Of a DNA stretch of 64,000 nucleotides, positions 52,035-59,170 are shown piece by piece. The position numbers and the translations under genes were made by a program. Position 1 is the stretch's first letter. The number at the start of each line of letters is the position of its first letter. The notes under the pieces were generated by a model. It was not told where the DNA came from, did not search any database, and was given only the letters and a program-made list of their open reading frames with translations. This DNA is from Hymenobacter actinosclerus (lineage in GTDB: Bacteria > Bacteroidota > Bacteroidia > Cytophagales > Hymenobacteraceae), in assembly GCF_900111515.1 (NCBI RefSeq), contig NZ_FOHS01000003.1, forward strand, positions 558,001-622,000, given 5' to 3'.

Positions 52035-52037
52035 CCA

Positions 52038-52754
52038 CTACTCCAGCGCTACCGTGGTTTGCACCCGGCCGCCGAAGGTCATCAGCTCGGGGGTGAGGCG
52101 GAAGCTGCGGCCGCCCATGCTTTTGCCGTAGAGCTCCATATCCAGCTCGCCCCCGCCCCAGTCGGAGCCCGAGCGCCGGTCCGCTTCGGCCTCTATTACC
52201 TGCAACACCGCGCCGCGCTTGCGGCTCAGCTCCGCGCAGAGCTTATCGGCGGCTTTCAGCGAGTTGCGCAGGGCAATCAGGTTGGCCTGCTGCTGGAGGC
52301 TGTCGGTTTGGCTGTGCGAGTAGGTGAGGCGTTTAATCCGGCTGATGCGGGTGGCCAGCAGCTTCTCCATAAACGCTTCGAGCCGCGTGAGGTCCTGCAA
52401 CTTTACCGTGAGCGACTGGGTAGCCTGAAAACCATCGAAAACCTGCTTGTTGTTACGGTAGGTGTACTCTTTGTTGGTCGAAACGAAGCTGGTGCGGATG
52501 TCCGGGCTGCGGCGCACGAAGGGCTGGATGGTGGTCGTTACGTCGTTGATAACCGCCTGCACTTCGGCCACCGACTCCTTGAGGCGGGGCCTGGTGAAGG
52601 AGACTTCCACCGTTACTTCGGCCTGATTGGGGTAGGACGTAACCTCGCCCATGCCCGTCACCTCCAGATGCGGCCGCTGGTCGTTGGGAACCGAAGAGGA
52701 AGGAGCCGCACAACCGGCCAGCAGCAGGGCACTCAGCACAAGAAAAGACCGCAT
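52038..52754 (-). CDS. SIMPL-domain lipoprotein
   Basis: A 238-residue periplasmic-facing lipoprotein: signal MRSFLVLSALLLAGC with lipobox LLAGC (Cys15), then a SIMPL (DUF541) domain starting LEVTGMGEVTSYPNQAEVTVE. The domain is found in proteins of oxidative-stress and outer-membrane function, without a defined reaction. It is divergent from the dNMP-kinase-like gene and shares the 84-base promoter region with it. Confidence 0.85.
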   Translation of the reverse strand: MRSFLVLSALLLAGCAAPSSSVPNDQRPHLEVTGMGEVTSYPNQAEVTVEVSFTRPRLKESVAEVQAVINDVTTTIQPFVRRSPDIRTSFVSTNKEYTYRNNKQVFDGFQATQSLTVKLQDLTRLEAFMEKLLATRISRIKRLTYSHSQTDSLQQQANLIALRNSLKAADKLCAELSRKRGAVLQVIEAEADRRSGSDWGGGELDMELYGKSMGGRSFRLTPELMTFGGRVQTTVALE

Positions 52755-52826
52755 AAACTGATTAAGAAGGGTAACCGCGGAAGAGCCCGGCGGCAGCTGC
52801 TAACGTAGTCAAATACGCCAATAGTA

Positions 52827-52834
52827 TACCTTCG
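52827..52834 (+). promoter_or_regulatory. -7 box of the dNMP-kinase-like gene
   Basis: TACCTTCG, four bases before the ATG at 52839. This suggests a leaderless transcript. Confidence 0.5.
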
Positions 52835-52838
52835 CCCC

Positions 52839-53387
52839 ATGATTAAACTGATTGGTTTTTCGGGCCGCCGGGGCAGCGGCAAAGACACCATTGCGCGGCT
52901 GATGCAGCAATTGCAGCCCGAGCGCAGGTGGCATATACGCTCGGTGGGCGAGCCCATTAAGGCCGTGTGCGCGGCGCTGGCCGGCGAGGGCACGGCGCCT
53001 TACTTTTCGCAGCCCGGCAAGGCCGAGGTCCTGCCTGCCTTCGGCCGTACCCGGGGCGAAATGCTCCAGCAGGTGGGCCTGGCGCTGCGCCTCTGGGAGC
53101 CCGATATCTGGGTGCAGGCCTTCTTCTCGCAGCTGCCCACCGACCAGCACACGCTCATTCCCGACGTGCGCTTTCCCAACGAGGCCGACCTTATCCGCCG
53201 CCGCGGCGGCCTGATGCTGCGCGTGGAAGGCGACCCGCTGCACCAGCGCGGCGACGGCACCCGCGACGACGACCACCCCAGCGAAACCGCCCTCGACGAC
53301 TACCCGCACTTCGACGCCGTGCTGCACAACGCCGGCTCGCTGCCCGACCTGGAGCAGCAGGTGCGCGAGCTGCTAACGCGGGTGTAG
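52839..53387 (+). CDS. P-loop kinase like deoxynucleoside monophosphate kinase
   Basis: A 182-residue protein. It opens MIKLIGFSGRRGSGKDTIAR, whose Walker A GRRGSGKDT is of the dNMP-kinase/phage T4 gp1 kind. A second motif, LIPDVRFPNEADLIRRRGG, is the substrate-binding region of those kinases. It probably phosphorylates a deoxynucleoside monophosphate, but a specialised role cannot be excluded. The TACCTTCG box is only four bases before the ATG. Confidence 0.85.
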   Translation: MIKLIGFSGRRGSGKDTIARLMQQLQPERRWHIRSVGEPIKAVCAALAGEGTAPYFSQPGKAEVLPAFGRTRGEMLQQVGLALRLWEPDIWVQAFFSQLPTDQHTLIPDVRFPNEADLIRRRGGLMLRVEGDPLHQRGDGTRDDDHPSETALDDYPHFDAVLHNAGSLPDLEQQVRELLTRV

Positions 53388-53551
53388 CGCAGGATTGAGC
53401 CGCAGGTAGTTAGTCTGCCCCCTGCCATCGGCTAAAGTTCGTTGCCACTCGGTGGCGCGGCGGCTACGGATAGTTGCGTGGGCACATAGAAGTAGAAATC
53501 CTGGGTGCTACCTTGGCCTTCAACTACATCGCACCTGCAAAACCGTTTTGT

Positions 53552-54097
53552 ATGTCTCTCTACTCCTCTTGCTGGCTGTTTGCCACGGCCGCACTGCTGA
53601 CTCTTACCGCCGCGCCGGCGTGGGCTCAGACGCCCTCCGCCCCGGCTCCGGCCGCTGCGCCGGTTGCTGAGCCAGCGCCGGTGCTGGGAGAGCCCAATGC
53701 CGCAGTGGCAGCTCGGGCCCTGGTGTTTAAAGGCGCTCCGGCCCGCAAGGCCCACTACCGCGCCATCTATCAGCTCAACAGCAACGACCCCAAGGTAATA
53801 GCCAAAACGCTCCAGGCGATGAAGGCGGCCCTGGATGATCCGCGTCTGAAAGGCAAGCTCGCGCTGGAGCTGGTGGTATTCAGCGGGGGCACAACCGCAC
53901 TGCGCAAAAACCAGCCTTACGAAGCCGATGTGCTGGCGTTGCAGAAAGCGGGCGTCATCCTGTCGCAGTGCGAAAACTCGATGAAAGCCCAGCAGCTCAC
54001 CCGCGACGATATGCTGCCCTACATTTCCTACGTACCCACGGCCAACGGGGAGCTTATCATCCGTCAGGCGGATGGCTGGGCCCTGTTTCATTTGTAG
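53552..54097 (+). CDS. Exported DsrE-like protein
   Basis: A 181-residue protein from the ATG at 53552, with a signal peptide (MSLYSSCWLFATAALLTLTA). After a Pro/Ala-rich linker comes a DsrE-fold domain: YRAIYQLNSNDPKVIAKTLQ, LALELVVFSGGTTALRKNQP and AGVILSQCENSMKAQQL. The DsrE family includes sulfur-relay proteins with an active Cys. The only cysteine in the mature domain is Cys146 in LSQCENS, at the place where many DsrE relatives have theirs, so a sulfur-transfer role is possible. Periplasmic location is predicted from the signal. Confidence 0.82.
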   Translation: MSLYSSCWLFATAALLTLTAAPAWAQTPSAPAPAAAPVAEPAPVLGEPNAAVAARALVFKGAPARKAHYRAIYQLNSNDPKVIAKTLQAMKAALDDPRLKGKLALELVVFSGGTTALRKNQPYEADVLALQKAGVILSQCENSMKAQQLTRDDMLPYISYVPTANGELIIRQADGWALFHL

Positions 54098-54294
54098 CAC
54101 CAACGGGCTACCGGCCTCCTGATTGCCGGAACGCCGCACTCCAGCATGCACGCAGGGGCGTTGCTTAGGACTGGAGGCCAGCCGTCCGGACCAATTGCCA
54201 GCGCACATACCGGCAACGAGCGGCTTGGCTACTCATGAACACCCTGCCGGCCCGGTGCGTAAGATGAACCCTCACATCTTACCTCCCTTTGATT

Positions 54295-54969
54295 ATGTGC
54301 GGACGCTATTCCCTGATTTCCCCGCCCGGCCTTATAAAAGAACGATTTGGGGCCGATATAGCCGAGGATTTCGCCCCGACTTACAACGCCGCGCCCTCGC
54401 AGCACCTGCCCGTGATTACCAATGCCGCGCCCGGGCAGGTGCGGCTGATGCAGTGGGGCCTGGTGCCGGCCTGGGTGAAAGACCGCACCAGCGGCCCCCA
54501 GCCCATCAACGCCCGCGCCGAGACGCTGGCCGAAAAGCCCTCGTTCCGGCAGCTGCTCCAGCGCCGCCGTTGCCTGGTGCTGGCCGATAGCTTTTATGAG
54601 TGGCAACAGAAGGAAGCCCACGGTCTGCCGCCCAAAACGCCCCACCGCATCCTGCTCACCTCCGGGCAGCCCTACGCCTTCGCCGGCCTCTGGGACGAGT
54701 GGCTGGACCGCGCCACCGGCGAAATCCTGCCCACCTTCACCATCGTCACCACCGAGCCCAACGCCCTGATGCAGCCCCTGCACCACCGGATGCCCGTTAT
54801 CCTGGAAGACCCCGAAGCCGAGCAGGCCTGGCTGAGCGACGCCATTTCGCCCGCCGGCCACCAGGCCCTGCTCCGCCCCTACCCGGCTGAGTTGATGCGC
54901 GAGTACGTTATCAGCAAGCTGGTAAACTCGCCCGCCCACAACGAGCCGGCCGTGCTGGAGCCGGTTTAG
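54295..54969 (+). CDS. yedK: SOS response-associated peptidase (YedK/HMCES)
   Basis: Shields abasic sites in single-stranded DNA by forming a thiazolidine crosslink with the N-terminal cysteine. The 224-residue product begins MCGRYSLISPPG at 54295, with Cys2 exposed after Met removal. Conserved positions visible are INARAET, DSFYEWQ (Glu) and LHHRMPVIL (His). The TTG-ATT-ATG order at 54289 is not a better start, because the family needs Met-Cys. The end runs into a heptamer repeat. Confidence 0.95.
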   Translation: MCGRYSLISPPGLIKERFGADIAEDFAPTYNAAPSQHLPVITNAAPGQVRLMQWGLVPAWVKDRTSGPQPINARAETLAEKPSFRQLLQRRRCLVLADSFYEWQQKEAHGLPPKTPHRILLTSGQPYAFAGLWDEWLDRATGEILPTFTIVTTEPNALMQPLHHRMPVILEDPEAEQAWLSDAISPAGHQALLRPYPAELMREYVISKLVNSPAHNEPAVLEPV

Positions 54970-54974
54970 ATTGA

Positions 54975-55016
54975 GTTGTCAGTTGTCAGTTGTCAGTTGT
55001 CAGTTGTCAGTTGTCA
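54975..55016. repeat. GTTGTCA heptamer, six copies in tandem
   Basis: Exact tandem repeats of a 7-mer, between the yedK stop and a family B palindrome. No coding or CRISPR signature. Confidence 0.92.
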
Positions 55017-55020
55017 GTAA

Positions 55021-55125
55021 AAGAACGTCATGCAGAGCGGAGCGAAGCAGCTCGCGTGCTGACGTTGTAATAGTAATCCAACGTCAGCACGCGAGCTGCT
55101 TCGCTCCGCTCTGCATGACGTTCTT
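55021..55125. repeat. Family B long palindrome, perfect 45-bp copy 7
   Basis: Arms 55021-55065 and 55081-55125 are exact complements with a 15-base loop: outer AAGAACGTCATGCAGAGCGG, inner AGCTCGCGTGCTGACGT. It ends 22 bases before the pruA -7 box, so it occupies the -33 side of the promoter. Confidence 0.92.
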
Positions 55126-55146
55126 ATGCCTCTAACCCCGAAGCCT

Positions 55147-55154
55147 TACCTTTG
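55147..55154 (+). promoter_or_regulatory. -7 box of pruA
   Basis: TACCTTTG, 37 bases before the ATG at 55192. Its -33 partner would lie at the edge of the palindrome. Confidence 0.55.
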
Positions 55155-55191
55155 TACTCTATCCACCCAGCCACCTAAAAACACCCGTTTT

Positions 55192-56856
55192 ATGGCCAAC
55201 GCCTTTTTCAACGTTCCGCTGCCGATTAATGAGCCCGTGAAGGGCTACGCACCCGATTCGCCCGAGCGGATTGAGTTGCTTAAGACCCTCAAGGAGTTCA
55301 AGCAGCAGGAGCGCGATATTCCCATGCACATTGGCGGGCAGGAAGTGCGCACGGGCAACACCAAGCGCATGAGCCCGCCCCACGACCACCAGCATACGCT
55401 GGGCCACTTCCACCGCGGCGACGCCTCGCACGTGCAGCAGGCTATTGATGCCGCCCTGGCCGCCCGCACCGAGTGGGCCGAACTGCCCTGGGAGCAGCGG
55501 GCCGCCATCTTTCTGAAAGCCGCCGACCTGCTGGCTGGCCCTTACCGGGCCCGCCTCAACGCGGCCACTATGCTGGGCCAGAGCAAAAACGCTTTCCAGG
55601 CCGAAATTGACGCCGCCTGCGAGTTTATCGACTTCCTGCGCTTCAACGTGTACTACATGAGCGAGCTGTACAAGCAGCAGCCCGCCTCGTCGCCCGGCAT
55701 GTGGAACCGCCTGGAGCACCGGCCCCTGGAGGGCTTCATCTTCGCCCTCACGCCCTTCAACTTCACGGCCATTGCCGGCAACCTGCCCACTTCGGCGGCC
55801 ATGCTCGGCAACGTCATCGTCTGGAAGCCCGCCGACACCCAGATTTACTCGGCCCAGGTGCTGATGGAGCTGTTTGAAGAAGCCGGCGTACCCGCGGGCG
55901 TCATCAACCTGGTGTACGTGGACGGTCCCACGGCCGGCAACGTCATCTTCCAGCACCCCGACTTCGCGGGCATCCACTTCACGGGCTCGACCGGCGTATT
56001 CCAGCACATCTGGAAGACCATCGGCGAGAATATCAGCAAGTACAAAACCTACCCGCGCATCGTGGGCGAAACCGGCGGCAAGGACTTCATCGTGGCGCAC
56101 AAATCGGCCAAGGCGAAGGCCGTAGCCGTGGGCATTTCGCGCGGTGCGTTTGAGTATCAGGGTCAGAAGTGCTCGGCCGCCTCGCGGGTGTACCTGCCTT
56201 CCAACCTGGCCGACGAAATTCTGGGCTACGTGAAGGAGGACATTGCTTCGTTCAAGATGGGCGACGTGGAGGACTTCTCCAACTTCATCAACGCCGTGAT
56301 TGACGAGAAGTCGTTCGATAAGCTGGCCAAATACCTCGACGCCGCCAAGGCTGACAGCAGCGTGGAAATCATTGCCGGCGGCGGTTACGACAAGAGCAAA
56401 GGCTACTTCATCGAGCCCACCGTCATCGTCACCAAGGACCCCAAGTACGTAACCATGTGCGAGGAGCTCTTCGGGCCCGTCGTGACGGTGTATGTGTATG
56501 AGGCCGACAAGTATGAGGAGACGCTGGAGGTAGTCGACCAGACGTCGCCTTACGCCCTCACCGGCGCCGTTTTCGCCCAGGACCGCTACGCCATCGACCT
56601 GGCCACGCGCAAGCTGGTGCAGGCGGCCGGCAACTTCTACATCAACGACAAGCCCACCGGGGCCGTGGTGGGCCAGCAGCCCTTCGGCGGCGCCCGCGCC
56701 TCCGGCACCAACGACAAGGCCGGCTCCATCCTCAACCTGCTCCGCTGGGTGTCGCCGCGCACCATCAAGGAAACCTTTGTGCCCGTGATGGACTACCGCT
56801 ACCCCTTTCTGGGCGCCGCCCCGGCCGAGGATTTGAACCGGGACAAGGGCATCTAA
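55192..56856 (+). CDS. pruA: L-glutamate gamma-semialdehyde dehydrogenase
   Basis: Oxidises L-glutamate 5-semialdehyde (from proline or arginine breakdown) to glutamate with NAD+. The 554-residue, single-domain enzyme lacks the PutA proline dehydrogenase part. Cofactor and catalytic parts are visible: LTPFNFTAIAGNLPTSAAML, the glutamate of VGETGGKDF (Glu293), the nucleophile Cys327 in YQGQKCSAASRV, and the C-terminal NDKPTGAVVGQQPFGGARAS. It starts MANAFFNVPLPINEPVKGYA. Length matches the eukaryote-like P5CDH group common in Bacteroidota. Confidence 0.95.
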   Translation: MANAFFNVPLPINEPVKGYAPDSPERIELLKTLKEFKQQERDIPMHIGGQEVRTGNTKRMSPPHDHQHTLGHFHRGDASHVQQAIDAALAARTEWAELPWEQRAAIFLKAADLLAGPYRARLNAATMLGQSKNAFQAEIDAACEFIDFLRFNVYYMSELYKQQPASSPGMWNRLEHRPLEGFIFALTPFNFTAIAGNLPTSAAMLGNVIVWKPADTQIYSAQVLMELFEEAGVPAGVINLVYVDGPTAGNVIFQHPDFAGIHFTGSTGVFQHIWKTIGENISKYKTYPRIVGETGGKDFIVAHKSAKAKAVAVGISRGAFEYQGQKCSAASRVYLPSNLADEILGYVKEDIASFKMGDVEDFSNFINAVIDEKSFDKLAKYLDAAKADSSVEIIAGGGYDKSKGYFIEPTVIVTKDPKYVTMCEELFGPVVTVYVYEADKYEETLEVVDQTSPYALTGAVFAQDRYAIDLATRKLVQAAGNFYINDKPTGAVVGQQPFGGARASGTNDKAGSILNLLRWVSPRTIKETFVPVMDYRYPFLGAAPAEDLNRDKGI

Positions 56857-56888
56857 TAGGAAGCGTTGCTTCTTCTTGCCTGAATTGA

Positions 56889-56921
56889 AACGGCCGCCCT
56901 GCTTATTGGGGTGGCCGTTTT
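56889..56921 (+). terminator. Terminator of pruA
   Basis: AACGGCC...GGCCGTTTTT: hairpin with an imperfect loop side and a U-rich tract, about 32 bases after the stop. Confidence 0.7.
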
Positions 56922-56935
56922 TGTTTGTCAGAACG

Positions 56936-57056
56936 GTGTCATGCTGAGCGAAGGCGGAGCGTAGCCGAAGCATCTCACGTGCAACAGTAATCAGACGACA
57001 GGGTTACCATTGCACGCGAGATGCTTCGGCTACGCTCCGCTTCGCTCAGCATGACA
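56936..57056. repeat. Family B long palindrome, copy 8
   Basis: Outer arms GTGTCATGCTGAGCGAAGGC and its near complement. Inner GAAGCATCTCACGTGCAA and TTGCACGCGAGATGCTTC. The centre holds AGACGACAGGGTTACC. It lies between pruA and the convergent LytTR gene. Confidence 0.9.
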
Positions 57057-57091
57057 CTGTTTTTTTTCTTTGCAATCAGCAACCTCCCTTA

Positions 57092-57829
57092 CTACCGAAT
57101 CAGCTGGTACAGCTGCTCGCGGTAGGTTTCGCTGACGGGAATTTCCTTGTCGCCGATGTAAATCGTGTTGCCATCGACCATGCGGATTTTGCTTAGCGAC
57201 ACGATGTAAGACTTGTGGACCCGCATAAACGGCGGCTGGGGCAGCAGGTCGGTCAGGTCTTTGAGGGTGTGGTAGGTAACCAGCCGCAGGCCGGGCAAAT
57301 GGATGGCCACATAGTTGCTCAGGCCCTCGATGTAGAGGATGTCGGCGTACTCCACCCGCAGAAACTTGTTCTTGCTCTCGCCCTTTACGAACATGTGGTC
57401 GGCGGGGGGCGCTGGGGTCAGCACCGGGGCCGGTGGCGGGGCCAGGGGCGCGGCAGGGGCCGCAGGGGGCGGGCCGGGCAGCAGGGTCAGCGCCTTTTGG
57501 GCCGCTTTGAAGAACCGCTCGAACGAGACGGGCTTGAGCAGGTAATCGACCACGTCGTTTTCGTAGCCTTCGAGGGCGTACTCGGGGTAGGCGGTGGTGA
57601 GGATGACCCGGCATTTGTTGCCCGCCAGCTTGAGGAATTGCAGGCCCGTGAGCCGGGGCATCTGAATGTCGAGGAACACCAAATCTACCCCGCCCTGCTG
57701 CACCAGCGTGAGGGCCTCGATGGGCTTGGTGGTCGTGCCCACCAGCGTCAGGAAGGGCACCTGGCTGATGTAATCGGCCAGAATAGCCAAGGCCGGCGCT
57801 TCGTCGTCAACAACCAGGCAACGAATCAT
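57092..57829 (-). CDS. LytTR-family response regulator
   Basis: A 245-residue two-component regulator. The receiver has the acid pocket VVDDE, the phospho-acceptor Asp54 in LVFLDIQMP, and the lysine LLKPVSFERF. A Pro/Ala-rich linker (about 132-145) leads to a LytTR DNA-binding domain, with FVKGESKNKFLRVEYADILY and MRVHKSYIVSLSKIRMVDG. The kinase gene is 95 bases upstream on the same strand, with AGCT-rich stutter between. The outer-membrane barrel gene at 59171 is divergent from the pair and a likely target. Confidence 0.93.
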   Translation of the reverse strand: MIRCLVVDDEAPALAILADYISQVPFLTLVGTTTKPIEALTLVQQGGVDLVFLDIQMPRLTGLQFLKLAGNKCRVILTTAYPEYALEGYENDVVDYLLKPVSFERFFKAAQKALTLLPGPPPAAPAAPLAPPPAPVLTPAPPADHMFVKGESKNKFLRVEYADILYIEGLSNYVAIHLPGLRLVTYHTLKDLTDLLPQPPFMRVHKSYIVSLSKIRMVDGNTIYIGDKEIPVSETYREQLYQLIR

Positions 57830-57924
57830 AGGAGTGTTTAGCTATTAGCTTTCAGCTGCTAGCTGTTAGCTCTTGTTCTGACAGACTAGGGACGGCAACG
57901 AAATTTGGGGTCTTCACTTCCGAT

Positions 57925-58965
57925 TTATTCTTCGGCAAGTTGCAAGGAAGTAACGAATTGCTCCGCCTCCGTTGCCACGCGCAAAGAATGGCGGCCGGGA
58001 TACAGCAGTTCCAGCCGGCGCCGCAGGTTGGGCAGGCCCACGCCGGTGGTGGCGTCCTTGTGGTCGGCCGGGTCGAGGGGGCGGTTGCGGACTTCAAACT
58101 GGATTTCGTCGGGGCTCAGTGCCAACCGGATGCTAACGGGGTGGGCGGGGTCGTCGAGGGTGCCGTGCTTGAGGGCGTTTTCCACGAACGGGATGAGCAG
58201 CAGCGGCGCGATGCGGTGGCCGGTGGGGTCGCCAGTGAGTTGGAAATCCACGAAAAACTGGTCGGCGAACCGGAGGCGGTACAGGTCGAGGTAGTTGTGG
58301 AGGTAGTCGATTTCGTCGGTTAGCGGCACCTGGCCATCGGGCGTGTCGTGGAGCATATAGCGCATCAGGTCGGCCAGTTTGAGGATGGCGCCGGCCAGTG
58401 GCTTGGCTACGGGGTAGGCCAGGCCGTAGAGCATGTTGAGCGTGTTGTAGAGGAAGTGGGGGTTTATTTGAGTTTTGAGAAAGGCTACCTCGGCCGCCCG
58501 CTTCTCGCCCCTTAGCAGCTGGTTTTCCCGCTCCCGCAGCAGCGTGGCCCGTCCGGCCCACAGCGCGGCGCTGATAACGAGCATGGGCGTGGCGAAGTAG
58601 GTATTATCGAGGATGTAATACCAGACTTTGGTGTCGGGATGGTAATTGCCAAAGCCCAGCACGGCCGGGAACAGAACTTCCTCGATAAGCGCCCGCAGGC
58701 CGATGTATACGGCTACCACGCCCAGCAGCGCCCCCACTAGCCGCCAGCCCCGACCGGGCCGCAGCAGCCGCGGATACACTACTAGGTAGCACAGATAAAA
58801 CTCTAGCATGCGAATAAACAGCACAGAGTTCGTGAGCCAGACAGCCTGCGGAGCCGGCGAATTGCGGCCGATAAAGAGTCCCAGCGACTCGTAGCTGCCA
58901 TAGAGCAGCCAGCCCAGTAGGTGCCAGTAAACCGCGGGAATAGTCGGGAGCCGGAAAGAAGCCAT
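57925..58965 (-). CDS. LytS-type sensor histidine kinase
   Basis: A 346-residue membrane kinase with four hydrophobic segments in the first 140 residues, which could sense a membrane signal. The His_kinase (PF06580) domain has the phospho-acceptor in LKTQINPHFLYNTLNML (His170) and the ATP-binding parts IPFVENALKHGTL and TGVGLPNLRRRLELLY. It is the upstream gene of a two-gene operon with the LytTR regulator. The signal is not known. Confidence 0.93.
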   Translation of the reverse strand: MASFRLPTIPAVYWHLLGWLLYGSYESLGLFIGRNSPAPQAVWLTNSVLFIRMLEFYLCYLVVYPRLLRPGRGWRLVGALLGVVAVYIGLRALIEEVLFPAVLGFGNYHPDTKVWYYILDNTYFATPMLVISAALWAGRATLLRERENQLLRGEKRAAEVAFLKTQINPHFLYNTLNMLYGLAYPVAKPLAGAILKLADLMRYMLHDTPDGQVPLTDEIDYLHNYLDLYRLRFADQFFVDFQLTGDPTGHRIAPLLLIPFVENALKHGTLDDPAHPVSIRLALSPDEIQFEVRNRPLDPADHKDATTGVGLPNLRRRLELLYPGRHSLRVATEAEQFVTSLQLAEE

Positions 58966-59170
58966 AGATGCAGCAGGTTAGGCTTCAAAACTACGCTGCC
59001 CCAACTGGCAGGCCTATTTTTTTATGCCACCTCCCCGGTTTGGGATGCGAAACCGAAAGCCGGGCTTTTAGCGCATTGACAACGGGTTTTCGGGCAGTGG
59101 AATAATCTTTTTTCGGGGGCCGGACGGGTAGCTAACCTTTGGCTTACTCTTTCACCCAACCCGCTTCCCG

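Noticed and set aside
54975..55016. GTTGTCA repeats as a CRISPR-like array
   Set aside because: There are no spacers, the unit is 7 bases and no cas genes are near; it is a simple tandem repeat.
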